From Nilaparvata lugens (taxonomy: Eukaryota; Arthropoda; Insecta; Hemiptera; Delphacidae), in the NCBI RefSeq assembly GCF_014356525.2, contig NC_052507.1, forward strand, positions 56,392,347 to 56,456,346: a stretch of DNA of 64,000 nt, read 5' to 3'. The notes under the pieces are model-generated. The model worked only from the letters and a program-made list of their open reading frames with translations, ran no database searches and had not been told where the DNA came from. Shown here piece by piece: positions 1-13,199 of the stretch (within the stretch, counting starts at the first letter, position 1; each line of letters starts with the position of its first letter). Both the position numbers and the translations under genes were made by a program.

Positions 1-750
1 CACAAAGTAAATAGAGCGAGTAATGTAAAATGGAACTAAAATTTTGAGGCGGCTCTTGAATGTAGAGAAGATAAAATAGCAACACATATAATCACATTGA
101 GCAAATAATAGAATTGCTTTTAACTTGTATGACCGATAAAATCTTGCCATTGAATGAAGTGAAGGTTAACATGGAGCCTATCTGTGTAATTAAACAAGCA
201 GCTGGAAATTGTTTGAACTAGTACATTTAGAGAAGGCTCTATTGTTTCAAGTATGTGATCTCGTATAATGGCCTTGGAAGATTTTAGTGAATTAACATGC
301 CTGAAGTTGGAATAATTACTATTAGAAGAGGTGGTAGGTGATATATTATCACGTAGAAGTTGCTGAATGAAATTTCATTGAGTATGGGCCTCACCATCTC
401 ACCATTATTTTATTTACTCTCCTGATTACACGTAGCCTTAGATTGAAAGTTACGGTTCTGAATACCGAGAGAACAAAGAGAACAATTAAGAACGTCTTTT
501 AACTGCTATCGCACATAGCAGACTTGGTAGGTTTACTGTATAGTAAAATTCATGTGTATAATACATTTTATTTCCTAAATTTCAAACAGTCAATATCTAA
601 ATTCGAACCAAATACCCTTTTCCAAAAAAAATTGCGGGAATACTAGCACACAGTGACAGAGAAAATGTAGAGATCCTTGTTACTACCAGAGAAAACTTCT
701 ATAATATTGTATTCTGTGCTACTACCTTCAGATCTCTTCTGAACTGCGAT
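1..750. other. AT-rich non-coding DNA, no gene recognised
   Basis: No long open frame, RNA gene or repeat is recognised here. The last 100-150 bases may already belong to the decayed LINE that becomes readable at about 751, but stops and frameshifts prevent a clear reading. Confidence 0.4.
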
Positions 751-2155
751 GATCCGATCTCGACTCTTGAAATTGATACAAATACTCCAATAGAATCAAT
801 GCAATCGCAAATAGATCCACCTACACGGGAAGAACTCATCAGAGCAATGTCAGAACTGAGAATTACAAAGCCAGTGGTGAAGACACATTGATTGCAGAGA
901 TTTGGAAGAATGCCTCAGCTCAGACAATAAACGAATTGCATCACCATTTAATCAAAATTTGGGAAACTGAAAGATTGGAAGAACACTGGACAACAGCGAT
1001 TATTCACCCACTGCACAAAATAGGCGACAGAAGCAATCCTGATAACTAATTGCATAATATAAAAGATACTGTCGCGAATAATTTACAACAGAATTAAAGA
1101 TCAGCTAGATCTAGAATTGGGAGAGAACCAGGGAGGATTTCCGACCGTGGCGAAGTTGCGCTGACCAAATATTAACGCTAAAATTGATCATGCAATATTA
1201 CAGGAAACGAGGCAAACAACTAGTACTCTCTTTTATTGATTTCAAAAAAGCGTATGACAGCATCCATAGGCCATCTTTACTGAAAATTTTAAGGCATTTG
1301 GGTCTCAACCCGAAGTTGATCAAAATGATTGAATGATCTTTAATAGATACAAAATCAAAAATAAAGTTCAGAGGAGAACTGTCTGAGGCATTTGAGATAA
1401 AAACCGGCTTGAGACAGGGCGATGGACTCTCTCCAATACTCTTTAACTGTGCTCTAGAATTCATTATTAGGGAATGGAGAGAAATTAATCCTGAAACCAT
1501 ACAAATTGGCTAGCATAAAGACAACATCAAACTTAACTGCTTGAGTTTTGCAGATGATTCAGTTTTCCTTGCAAATGGAGTAGCAGAAGCACACGGAAAC
1601 AAATAACATCTTTGGAAGAGATAGAAGGGAAAGTCGGACTGAAGATTTCTTACGAAAAAACGAAATTCATGATAACTGATACTTTGTGTATAAATACAAT
1701 TAATATTAACGGGAGTTTTATTGATTTTGTGGACAGTTTTAGATATCTAGGAGAGACGATCACATATAATCTTAGTAAGAAGGCCTCATGGAAGGCCAGA
1801 ATTTCAAAGCTTTTCAAGGGACAGCATGTAACTAGGGACACTTATATGAGAAAAAATCTTTCCATCCATACAAAACTGAAACACTACAAAGTAGTTCTAA
1901 GATCACAAGCAATGTATCGCAGTGAAACACTTTTCAATATTGATGGAAATTGAATTAAAGAAACTATAAGAAGAGTTAAAAGACGGATTCTTGAAACCTG
2001 CATAAACAAAAAGCATGTAGTTGACAACCAGTTCAGACTCCTTCCAAGAGAACAGATTTATAGAGATTCTTAGAACCCCAGCGAATCGATTGTTAAGAAG
2101 ACTTATTGGAAAATTCATGAGTGCGAAAACAGACAGAGCCACAATTCCTTGGCTT
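751..2155 (+). pseudogene. Decayed non-LTR retrotransposon (LINE) reverse transcriptase
   Basis: Translating in three frames recovers a non-LTR reverse transcriptase in order. From 751 comes a pre-RT stretch, continuing after a shift near 866 through SGEDTLIAEIWK. Then come the YNRI/ENQGGF region near 1085-1140, FIDFKKAYDSIHRPSLLKIL near 1233-1290, GLRQGDGLSPILFN near 1410-1450 and the catalytic box SFADDSVFLA near 1542-1575. An open part from 1612 to 1953 carries KTKFMI and FRYLGETI, the usual segment after the RT palm. In-frame stops lie at 1334-1336 and 1511-1513, with frameshifts near 866, 1050-1150 and 1575-1612, so it is non-functional. The endonuclease domain and 3' tail are not seen. 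In the palm region it differs clearly from the LINE at 55.9 kb, so it is a separate and older lineage; I cannot fix the clade. Confidence 0.85.
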
Positions 2156-3547
2156 GTGGTAATATCGTGAAATTTGCAATCAAAAATTTAAAATGCCCGC
2201 AATTTTGAAAATTCACAAAGAAAATTTTCCATTTCATTTTTTAAATTAGAGTCTTTATAGCATGAATATTCATGCCAAATTTCAGATCAATACATCATTT
2301 CGTTCTTGAGATAAAAATTCTTAAGTGAAAAAAACAAAATGGCAGCTATAAGGATAACCGCTGAGTTTTGGACACTTGAAATACGAAATTTGTAGACTCC
2401 TATCATCCAGGAACAATACCCTAAAATGTTCGACACTACTTCTGAAACACTCTGTATAATAGTTTTTTTGATTCCCCATTATCTATGCTTCAACTATATC
2501 GAGTCAAGGGAAAGCGGAGTTCAGTAACTAATACTTTCATAGTACAATCACAAGTGGATAATAAATTATGGGACCGTTCACAATGCCACCTATCGCCGAT
2601 CTTGGGAACTAGCTTGACAAACTCGTTCTGTACTGCTTGCTTCTGATTGGCTGGAGGCGTGGTTTGTAAGAGGGACTTTGTGAGCAGTGACCAATCGTAT
2701 TGCGAGGATGATTTTGAGGCTTTCAGTCTGTTGGATTATTCTAATCTCACTTGGTACATCACAACTATTGATTTCTCTAGATGAACGACACAGTTGCGTT
2801 AGTTTTTTAAACTTTCAAAAGATTGAATGATCTGATTTCGAACCTGCGTAAGCCAGATTGTTCACTTTCCTTGAATCATTGAATATGTACAATGTGTTTA
2901 TTTTCATCCCAATAAAATTTGAATTTGAATTTGAATATCCTATCTATTTCTACTCTTGTTCAACTGGTACTAGAGATCTTCTAAGTTAGAAATACTTTTT
3001 GTTGATTTGGCAGAGAAGTAGGCCTATATCTTCAATTCAACAGTATATTTGTATCTCACTGTTAGAAACCATACTACACTATTCTATGTGCTTCCACTGA
3101 ACTGTTCCAATCACACTGTATTCCACTTCTACGTATTGACAATCCAGCAATTTGTGCTGAGGTGAACTATCTGACAATACATGGAATCTATTGTGAATCT
3201 GGTTAGATAATGTATTGGCTGAGATTTCAAGAAGGCTTGAAATGCATTGCAATTAACATTGGCTACTGATTGGATGAACAGTGATTGCTGTTACTGTGGT
3301 AGAAACAGTAACAGTAACATCCAACAACCGTTACGAGTATCGGTAGAAGTAGAAGCTGGAGATCGTTACATATAACCGAGTGTCTTTGATGTTTAATTAA
3401 ATTACCATATTATGCATTGGACATTCACGGATAGCCTACGTACTGATTATGTACTACAACAGAAAACTTATACAGATTGTTTTATTGAATGGTACATACT
3501 CATATCATACGAATTTTTTTATTTGATTGAATATAAATTTTACTTTT
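2156..3547. other. Non-coding stretch with a short TTTGAA repeat tail
   Basis: No gene is seen. At about 2912-2936 an AATAAA-like sequence is followed by three TTTGAA units, the kind of short repeat found at LINE 3' ends, but no LINE coding sequence precedes it. A TAGGCCTA palindrome occurs near 3021. The rest is unremarkable AT-rich sequence. Confidence 0.35.
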
Positions 3548-3706
3548 AATAGAAACAATATAAAAACTTGCAGTACTCTTTATTAAAAACTTTGAAATAT
3601 TTAATAATTTCGACTTGAAGATGACCTATGGTCGAAGCTAGCCGTTGCTATATTTTAAAGTTCTTAATAGTAAAGGGTACTACAAGTTTTTATATTGTTT
3701 TTATTA
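3548..3706. repeat. Small foldback (inverted-repeat) element
   Basis: The stretch 3548-3600 is the near-perfect reverse complement of 3650-3706; both contain a core like AACAATATAAAAACTTG. About 50 bases separate the arms, and these hold a smaller hairpin around GACCTATGGTC. This is the layout of a foldback MITE. No target-site duplication was identified and no protein is encoded. Confidence 0.7.
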
Positions 3707-4045
3707 ATTTGATCAAAAGTAGCCCATTAAGTGAAGTGACTTTCTGTTAATTTTACTAAGACTAACGATCAGTTTATTAATCCAATCCTTCATTGATACT
3801 TCAAATCGTTCTTCAAGAAGAATCTTGTAATAGCTTCTCTTTTGAATTAGCTCATTTATAATGACTAAACTAGAATATTAATAATTATATTGATTTTTAT
3901 GCCTTTTTACCAAGCACTCCTGGAGTTTTTAAGCAGATCTGTTGGCTTCTTCCTTTTCAATCCCCTCGTGAATGATAAGTTGTCCAAAAGCTGGATTGCC
4001 TCAATAGACTCATATCATAGAGCAGGGATGGGCGAAGAGAGTATA

Positions 4046-4135
4046 GTGAGATTCATTCTCAGTTATCAGCCTTGGTTGAATGGGAAGCGTTTATGTAATT
4101 CATAAGAAATGATGACAGTTTCAAGTGAACCTGAC
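4046..4135 (+). mobile_element. ~90-bp hairpin MITE, copy 1
   Basis: One member of a dispersed imperfect-palindrome family. The general pattern is GTGAGATTCACTTCAAA, then CTGTCAGCATT, then a loop containing TTGAATGGGAAGC, then AATGCTGACAG and TTTGAAGTGAATCTCAC. Here the left arm begins GTGAGATTCA and the right arm ends GATGACAGTTTCAAGTGAAC. It has no coding capacity; mobilisation would need a transposase supplied elsewhere. Confidence 0.7.
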
Positions 4136-5902
4136 TAATATTCACTATTGATAATATGAGGTGAATATGGAGCGTTTGTGTCATCATAGACTAAATAAGA
4201 ACGTCAGGCTTTGCCCATGTGAGGAACCTTCTTCAAGTCTTGTATATGTATATTGTATATTGTTTGTACTTTATACAATACAAATAAATTTTATTCCCAT
4301 TAATATACAAATAAACAATCTAATCAATAAAATGTACATAATATTAAAAAATACAATATATGAAATTTACTACAAATATAAATTAATTGCATTTTTTCGG
4401 AAATTAACCTACTCAATTATGGGAAACCCATGTTCTAGAGCAGGTGTAGTAGTAATACAATTAAATTTAGAGTGGGGTGCAAATACATTGGGTAAGTGAG
4501 CTCACATATTTTTCAAGAAGAAGAATAAAGATATTTTCAATTTCAATTTCAACGGTCTTGAATCTGTGGTGTTATTTATAAATATTTGGTGTTATAATGT
4601 GATAGAAATATTACCCTGGTGGAAAATCGCGGTAACATAGGTGGTGAAGTGTGGCGTATTTTTATTATAATAAGATAGTTTCGGGAATTGAATGTTTGAT
4701 ATAATATTAGTGATTGGAAATATTATAAATAGTTCCCTATAAGAAGGATGAGAAGGGGAAAAGATGTCTGGGAGTGAGTTGGTAAGAGAACACTGTGAAT
4801 GGAGAATGAAATTGAGAAAAATGTAGAAGAATTGGAAAGTGAGATCAACGAGGTACGGAATACTGAATATGGGATGTTGAAAACAAAAGGTGAGGAACAA
4901 GTTCAGAAGATGATGAGAAAGTGATATAAATGAGGAGTAAAAAAGAGAGAGTGAGAGATGAATAGGGAGTAATACTTTGGATAACAGTTAATGGGTCGAA
5001 AGATACCTTAGGTGAGGATGAGTAGTGAAGAAAAGTAAGTGTACAGACATGATACAGACAATTGCTGTGGATTGGGAGAGAGAACACCATGGATGAAGAA
5101 GAGGCTTAAAGGAAATGGAGAGATAATCACAGAGATTTTTATGAGAAGGGAAAAGTAGGGGGAACGTGGTGAATTAGGGGTCAAGTATCTAGAAAAATAG
5201 AGAAGCGGGATGTGATATGAAGAAGACCTTCGAAAGAGAAGGAAGAGAGAGGGTGAACAAAAGATGAAAGAAGAGGTGGAAAGAAGAGTGTGAATAATAA
5301 GGGATGATGGGAAAGTGAAACACAGGAAGCGAACAGTGAAATGAGAGTTGTAAATAGTTGAGGAGATACGTGAGAGATACGGTAGTCTGGCAGAGGTATA
5401 CTAACGGATTGAAGCGAGGATATGGATAGTGAGAAGGAGATTCAGATTAATATGTGTGTTAAAGAGAGTGAGAAAGAGCGAATGAGTGGGAAAGATAAAT
5501 AAATAGTGATAGTTGAGGTAGGAGTGAGGCTAATGAATGAATGGATTGGTGCCCCTATTCTGGAGTCAAAATAACTAAAGTGCTGACGTCAACGAACTGA
5601 CTATCTCCACTCTATATTGTACTCGGTCTATTGCAGTTCAGTGCTTGTAACAGTGTCATCATTCAGTGGCTGAATCAAGCTTGACTAAAATAACAGCTTC
5701 CAGTGTCTGGAAAGATAAAACGCAATCACCCATTATTGTTAATACTGCTATCATTTGCAACTCTCTTGTTTTCACAATAGAATGATGAATGATATCATTG
5801 ATTGACTTGGTGAGAGAACTCGATTCATGTATGTCTTTTTTTGGAAAGAGTGATGAGCGAATTGGTTCAATAATCAATTCAGATTACTGAAAGAAAGCCA
5901 TA
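4136..5902. other. AT-rich DNA, then purine-rich tract
   Basis: From 4136 to 4555 the sequence is very AT-rich and ends in AATAAA-like and TTTCAA repeats that could be a LINE tail. From about 4700 to 5540 the + strand is strongly purine-biased (GA, GAA and GAGA runs). Open frames antisense to it are low-complexity and are not treated as genes. Nothing recognisable lies in 5550-5900. Confidence 0.4.
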
Positions 5903-7629
5903 GGCCAGTTTCACACGGCAGAGACCTCGCTCCTGGAATATCATATTACGGAAGATCATATTTCATATTTTGTAGCTCTCCTGTACTTTCACATGGGGAT
6001 CTTACGAATAAGCCGACAGATCTAACAACTACGCCGCCGTTTGCTCAAACCTATGACTCATCACTTTTTCTCAAAGTCTAACTTCCTTAAAAATATAGAT
6101 AGAAGATTTCTGATTTCGGATTTGGATTCAGCGACCCCAAATTCTTTAAGGCGTAATTCCCATTTTCAAAAATACCCAAAAACAAGGGAGTTATAGCTGT
6201 TTTTAATATAGCTTTCCATTATCATATGATTATATAGTACATACTAAGATAATAATACTCCTGCCTCACAAAGGGACAGGCAAAGGTTTTAAGAAGTTTT
6301 TGAACACCTGAGAAGTTTATACATAAACATTTTTAATTTTTAAAAGTTCTAGTTTTCCAAAAAAATATTGAACTATGAAAAGATGAATCCAAATATGAAA
6401 TCATAAATCAACTCCACTCATCACCCAATACAATAGGAGGAAAAGGAATGTTGTACAGTAAAATTCACTGAATTTCAATTGTCATTCAACAATCCAATTT
6501 ATCAGGTTCAAATCGTTGAATATCACTTTAAATTCCCAGCAATTATTGACTATTTCTTTTTACAATCAGAAAAATCTATTATGAACATACAGTATAAACA
6601 TTGTGCTGATCGGAATAGATCTATGGTAATAATAGGAATTGAAAGAATGGAAAATGTCATGGCATTCCAAGTAGTGATGTCTGTGTATTAGAACTGCTGA
6701 GTTGATAATGCATACTGAAAAAAAGTCATGAATAGCTCAGACCAGCCTGGCGACTTTGATGCTTTTGAAACCGGAATCTTGTTTTATTTTTATTAAAGAA
6801 TGATACGGAATGAAAACCATGTATCATAGTACAAAGCTTTATATCATGAGTAAGATTGACAATCATGGCTTGTCGATTTTAGTTGCTGACCTAAATCCTC
6901 ATTCCTCAGTCGTAGAACTATGGACCAAGCGCAAGCATTTGCCTTTTATGTCATATACCGTCGACACAAACTTATGAAATTTATGAAAAGCTTGATAGCT
7001 TGAATAGTGATCTGATATTTGTTACACGTTTTTATTCTAAGACATAATATGTCTTGTAGACTAATTTTTAATGTTTCTTCAATCGGCAGGAAAACTTTGG
7101 TTTTTCAAAGTTATCTTACTCCCTTATTTTGGGGTATTTCCAGAAATCAAGATAAATAACCTACCAAATTCCTACACGAATACAGTGTAAGTTGTATTAT
7201 AATAGCTAGAGTACTTACGTACTGTATAGTACAGTACCTGTTCGTTTTTACCGTATAATTATATGATAATAGAAAGCTTTATTAAAAACAGCCATAACTT
7301 CCTTGTTTTCGGATATTTTCGAAAACGGGACTTACGCTTTAAAGAATTTGGGGTCGCTGAATCCAAATCCGAAATCAGAAATCTTCTATCTATATTTTTA
7401 AGGAAGTTAGACTTTGAGAAAAAAGTGATGAGTCATACTTTGTGGAAACGGCGGCGTAGTTGTTAGATCTTGCCTCTGCTTGCCTCGAGGGGAAAAGACG
7501 TGACAAAAGGAGGTTCCTGGATAGGAGTCACCATGTGAAAGACACGATTTGACTCAATGTACTTCGACAAAAAAACGAGAACACTGTTCAGTGTTCAAGT
7601 TGCACGTCTCCTATCGTGTGAAAGAGGCC
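5903..7629. mobile_element. 1.7-kb long-TIR DNA transposon, non-autonomous, copy 1 (PIF/Harbinger-like?)
   Basis: The element starts GGCCAGTTTCACACGG and ends CGTGTGAAAGAGGCC. It is flanked by the same three bases, ATA, at 5900-5902 and 7630-7632, read as a 3-bp target-site duplication. The inverted arms are long, about 5903-6235 against 7255-7629, and include a shared stretch around TTCGGATTTGGATTCAGCGA. A second copy at 31703-33393 has the same ends and its own 3-bp duplication (TTA). Three-base duplications with W-rich targets are typical of PIF/Harbinger elements. That class call is inference because no transposase is encoded. A 70-codon open frame at 6479-6691 is probably a chance frame. 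Confidence 0.8.
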
Positions 7630-7632
7630 ATA

Positions 7633-10600
7633 AGGTTTCACTCCACTTTATAAAGGAGGAAAATAAATTAGTTCAACGCAGTCTAGTAGTTCCAATTACG
7701 AACATAAAAAAATACGAAAGATATTGAAAAGATCGATAGGGTCTATTAAAATAGATTTGTAATTGGATAGATAAATGAATCAATAGATAGCTAGATTTTA
7801 ATGTAATGGACGAATGAACGAATAAATCATAAGAAAATGAAAATTATATCACAATGAACAATTTAATAATTTATCTGATTGCCAATGAATTACAACCAGA
7901 GGACTTTATTGACAAAACATATACATAATTATTATACTAACTTACAGGAAAAACACGACACAGATAGAATAAAAACACTTATAAAATTACATTGAAAACT
8001 TGAATTTGACTCACTAGAAGTTCGTTGAGGAAGGTTGGCTAAGCCACCAAAAATTTCCAGAATAATGTAAGTAATCTACCTGTAATCTACCTGTGATCTT
8101 TGTGATCTACCTGTAACTGTGAAGTGGTTCCTGTTAAGTCCTACATGATTAGTGTATGTATACTTAAATACATAAATACTAATGATATCCCACTATAATG
8201 ATATGTGTCGAGGTGATCATCATATTCTTTCCTGAAACATGCACAAATGATTAAAAAAATGTAGTTAGTGATTTAAGTTATAAAAGAATATCCGAAAATA
8301 TCTCCAGATAATATTTCCATCAGTCTCCTCCTCTTCTTCCTCATCCTATCGTTCATCTCCTCTTCTTTCACTTCTCCCCCACCCCTACATCACTCATCCA
8401 ATCCCTTCACTTCATCCACAATCTCATCCAACCTATCTCCTCATCTGCTTTTAAGCGATTCCCACAGATAGTTACACAGCGCAAGCACTACGACTAAAGC
8501 AATAGTGATTTGTAAGTAGGATTGGCTTCCATCAACCACCACCTACAATAGAAAGAGAATGAGGTCACTTGTCTAGTTTCAACCCATATTACTGACTGGA
8601 ATGAGAGGGATCGAATAGTATGCAATTAGCAGGACCATGTCACTTCGTCTTGTTCTGTTCTCATCCCCCATGTACCCTATTCATTCTGCTGATTCAAATT
8701 CTCCTCTTCAACTATATGATGCCATCCACTTGCTTGTTAGCAGTCATTATAGATAACATTGGTATGCTACTCTATTCAACAATGCTAACTATGTCTATAA
8801 TAATAAGTTTAGAATTATTAGAATATCAGGCGAGAATATTATTATTCTCATGCTTTCCCCTTACTAAATTTATTGATTTTCCCATTCCACTTCAGATTTC
8901 TCACTCCTTTCTTCCATCATTTCATTGAGACGTGAACCAAATAATTATTCTGTGAATTTCAAATAATACGAACCGAAGGGTAATGAGAGTGAAAATTTAA
9001 AACATAATTTATGTTATTTATATGATAGGGCAAGGGTTTCATTGAAAAGTATAGAGGTGAATGAGATGCCGAAATTCTAGGTCTAAATATAAAGATGAAT
9101 ATTATAATTATAATATGTTACAAATCTACTCATAGAATTGAGCAGAGTCCAATAATTTGATTAAAAAAAGTGGCAAGATATCAGCTAAATATTCTATTTC
9201 AGATTCAGATTCGATGAAGCGACAGCTCTGTTGTCATCGTAGAGAGTAATGTGGTTAGTATAATGTGCTTCGATGATTTGAAAATCCACCTGTTATTTCA
9301 ACATTATCCATTCATGAAGATCGTTGTTCAAACTATCCACGCATATGTAAGGTGAACAGGAAACACTCACTATCAATATAGCCAAGGATCTTTCATCCTT
9401 AAATCTCCAGATCTGTGTGATTGAACATTATGCATAGGAAATCTTTGTTCAATATCTAGATTCAATTTCCATGTTCAATACTGTGACTGAAGTCTTAACT
9501 CTGATATATTAGATCTCGAATCAATGTAAATATTTAAGAAAATCAAACAATTTTTTTTTCAAGCTCGTTTTCTTCCCAACGACATATTTCGACTTATAAT
9601 GTTAATTTTCGAGTATCATAAGTCAAAAAAATTTCATGAGGAATAGAATAAAGTTGAAATAGAGTTATTTTGAATTCACATAAATACGAATAGCCCTCAA
9701 CAAGAAAGTGGATTTCTATAATCATGGTTTTGTTGTGTTATTTCATTTTCATCGTTTATATAATCCTTTCAGATTCTAAATTTCAAGTGAAAATATTTTT
9801 GGACAGTAAATTGTGAAGTGGAGTGGAAAGTAAAAAATGACTTCACCTTATTTCGAACTCATAATCTAAATTAGAGTAAGGAATATCAATGGGTTAGTCT
9901 GTCCTCTTCCAATATATTCATAATGATTCATTTTCCACTGATGAATGAAAAATTCTGAAATTAGATAGAAAAGTCATGAAATGTGAAGTCATAAATGTCA
10001 ATACTATGACTGAAGTCATACGTCGTACCAGGATATTTGTTCTTTCCAAACTAATTAATCTTACCACACTGCGACCAATTAACTGAAACTGAAATATAAT
10101 TGTGACTCGAATTCCACAGTGAATATTAGAAGTAATTGCGAATTGTCAATTCAAAATATTTGTCAATATTTGCGATATTCAGTGTGAAACATACTATTAT
10201 GACATTATCTGTAATCGAATGATTATCACGACTCATTTATAGCGATTTTTCTGTCACGTGTACAACATTGATTTAACAAAAAAAAATTCATCGCAGATCA
10301 AAGTTTCAAAGGTAACATAGCACACAAGCAGGATAATCTCTTACAAGTTTCAAAGATACGCTCGTTTCCGCTTACAAGCCGCACTGTTGATAATAATTCT
10401 CTTTTTCCCTCCTCTCTCATCATCTCTCACCATCTACTCTTTTTTATTAATCTCCTTCTTCTCTTTTTAATCTTTATCGTCTCTGGTTCTCTCTCGACTC
10501 AACGTCGAGTGAGCTGTAATGCTGTACGACTTTCCAAAGAATCGGAAGTTTTTTCAGTATTCTCAGCACTTGCAAGTTGCTTCTTCAGTGACTTAAGATG

Positions 10601-10940
10601 ATTCTAGGGAACTCACATGCAATATTCATTTTCAAATCGATCATAATAACCCGAGCTTCATCCAACAAAATAACACCTTCGAATAGTCTACAATCTGAAT
10701 ACATTTTTATGATCATCATGTCGTGCTGATTTGGTGGCGGAACAATGCATGACATGAAAGGATTATTGTATGATTGGCTATAATTTGAAAAATCGATCTC
10801 ATACTGTAGGCTACATATTAAAAAAAAATGCACTACATAGTATTCTGCTATGGAAACCATGATATATTTTAAACCATAATATTCTAAACCATATTATTCA
10901 ATCAGGAAATTATGTTCCTAATATTAATCTCCATTTCCAG
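7633..10940. other. Non-coding DNA, no gene recognised
   Basis: The stretch is AT-rich with many stops in all frames. Small features include a short repeat of a TAATCTACCTG-like unit near 8069-8120, a pyrimidine-rich tract at 8320-8450 and another at 10395-10500. The 102-codon open frame at 8620-8928 has no recognisable motif and is not supported as a gene. Confidence 0.35.
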
Positions 10941-10992
10941 GTATGTACGGGAGGATTTCTATCATGAAAGACTGCACTCAATTGATTGCTGA
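10941..10992 (+). other. Exon-like 52-nt sequence with consensus splice borders (candidate)
   Basis: An acceptor-like CTCCATTTCCAG ends at 10940 and a donor-like GTAAGTAG starts at 10993. The 52 bases between resemble the 51 bases at 39036-39086, which are bounded in the same way. One frame reads MYGRISIMKDCTQLIA and stays open through the donor; the partner reads MFKRISIM followed by a stop. Sequences outside the putative splice sites do not look alike. No gene is recognised and chance is not excluded. If real, it is a small internal or alternative exon of a + strand gene with very long introns. Confidence 0.3.
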
Positions 10993-13199
10993 GTAAGTAG
11001 GCTAATCGAAGAATGTAATGTTATATCATGATCTTGTCTTGAACAGAAATAGTTTCACGAAGATGGTTCTATGTTTGTGACCATAATTATATTAGATAGT
11101 TTTATTGAATATTGAATATTGATGTAGTCACAACATCACTGTGACCACACCATTGGAAAGCGAATAATAATTATCTTATTATTATTCATTATAAGCTCAA
11201 AGTTCTTTTATTACTTCAATGTTTGTTCGCATTACGGAATGCTTGTTAATAGTCACTTTTGAAAATAAAATTACTACATGGCAGTCAAATAATTATGCAT
11301 GAAAGCTATTAGCTGCTACTCACATTTGTGGAGCACTTTAATCGCTTTAAAAGCTTTTTATTGAATTTTCTGCCCAAAACTAGTGGACTGTATAAATGAA
11401 GGAAGATAGAGAAAATAATAATTGAAAAGTAAATTATTATAATAGATGGACAGGAAAAATTCATATAATAAATACCGGTGCACTAATATAGGTCAAACAA
11501 AAGTTAAAAAAATACATTTGTTTGTGTTTAGTCATTTATCATAGACTAGATAATATAATAAATGATATTGATTTGACAAAGCCGGGAAATAGAAAACTCA
11601 TTCAATAGTCGATATAGACTTATAGGTACTTGACAAGTTGGGACTTAGATCTCAAACTGAAGGAACATAGCCTAACATAGATAGTTGAGGTTGAACTAGT
11701 AATTAAAAATGGGAATGATCGATTCCTTATTAATAAAGACTTAGATACGTGAATAAAAAAAGGATTAAAAACTTGACCTGAATGGTATTTCCCAGTAACT
11801 GGAACAGTGGATACAGCTCATTGCTTCTCAGAAGTGAAGTTGGCGATGGCAGACGTTCGGCGTGCGACTTGGACAGGAGACCTCGAACAGCAGAATATTC
11901 CCATGAATATGGGTAAGCAGAAGGACCCTTCCTTACCGCGTAAGGAAAAGATTGGAATTAGACACCACAAGATGAAGGATGATGATTATCCATCGTGAAT
12001 AAGGCAGGAAATGGATTTTGTACAATCCCGAGATGATGAAGTTGATGAGTAGAGATCCCCTTATCAATTGTGAATAAGGCAAGAAGTGGATCCAGTACAA
12101 TCCCCGAGAAGAAGGAGAAAATGAAAACTTCGAATACGTTGAGAATTTTCTTTGTCGATAAGAGATCGCCATGAGATCGTTGCAACTTGAAGCAAATGCA
12201 AACTAACTGAGCAGGAAACACTTTAAAATTGAGGATGATGTTTTGAATGATCAAAAAACATGAGAGGAATTTTTATAATTCTGGAGTGTTAAAAACTTGG
12301 AAGATGGATGAAAAATATACATTTCTCAGAAGACCCAAGCAAGGCGTAGAGACTGAAGCCATTTTCAACAAGCCGTAGGAAGTTGGGGCTGAGCGAACGT
12401 AAAATAGGGATCACGGCAAAAACAAATGCCAACATGCACCGCTAACGACAAAAATACCAAAAGAGATGAAGAAATCAAAGACTAGAATCTCCTTGCAGTA
12501 ACTATGCAAAAGAAGGGAATGAGAAATGAACATATTCAAAATAATTAGAAATATAAAACGCTCAATTAACACTCGAGAGACATGCTATTCTCTGCCAACA
12601 GAGAAAACAGAATCTAGTAGGCAGCTGATGTCAAGCATTGAACCAACAGCTGAGACACGCGCGCTAAATACAAAAACGAAATGATGAGAAATGCGAGTGA
12701 GATTTAACACTTTTATTTATATATATTTGACCGCATTGTCGTAATTCAATCGTTCAAAGGTGATTATATTATTTCTAATTTGCTTTCATGATATAAATAT
12801 TCATTTCTACACAGAAAGGCAATTCTCAATTCCGTAGTAACATTTTCATTCTCGTTTCAAATATAATTTCCTTCTCGATATGGATTTTCACCTCAGCATC
12901 AACCCACTTCAACAAAGCAAGTGAATTTCGATGAAATAATCATAGGAAACTCTTTCATTATTTTTTTTTATAGTCAACATTCCTTGAACCAAGGCTACCC
13001 ATTCTACCAATACTGAAAGTTTGGTGTGAATCTCGTCATGGTACAGTATCTAAGTGACATAGGACACGGTGCAGTTGATTAATGCACAATCCAATTACTC
13101 TTGTTGAATTAAAACAATCTTGTTCATTGCAAGTGGAGTGAATGAAGGAGGAGGCAACAATTTACAAACCGTAGCACCCGACAGTTTCTATCTGGAGGC
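10993..13199. other. Non-coding or unassigned DNA
   Basis: No gene is recognised. The part 11780-12650 is less AT-rich than its surroundings and holds a 63-codon open frame (11807-11998) and a 73-bp tandem duplication, but no protein motif could be identified. The rest is AT-rich. Confidence 0.3.
11989..12120 (+). repeat. Diverged tandem duplication, ~73-bp period
   Basis: Two adjacent units share TCGTGAATAAGGCAGGAAAT / TTGTGAATAAGGCAAGAAGT and GTACAATCCC(C)GAGA. The second unit starts about 73 bases after the first. The units have drifted, so the duplication is not recent. Confidence 0.65.

Noticed and set aside
1198..1500. 100-codon antisense frame
   Set aside because: It is the shadow of the LINE reverse transcriptase relic on the + strand.
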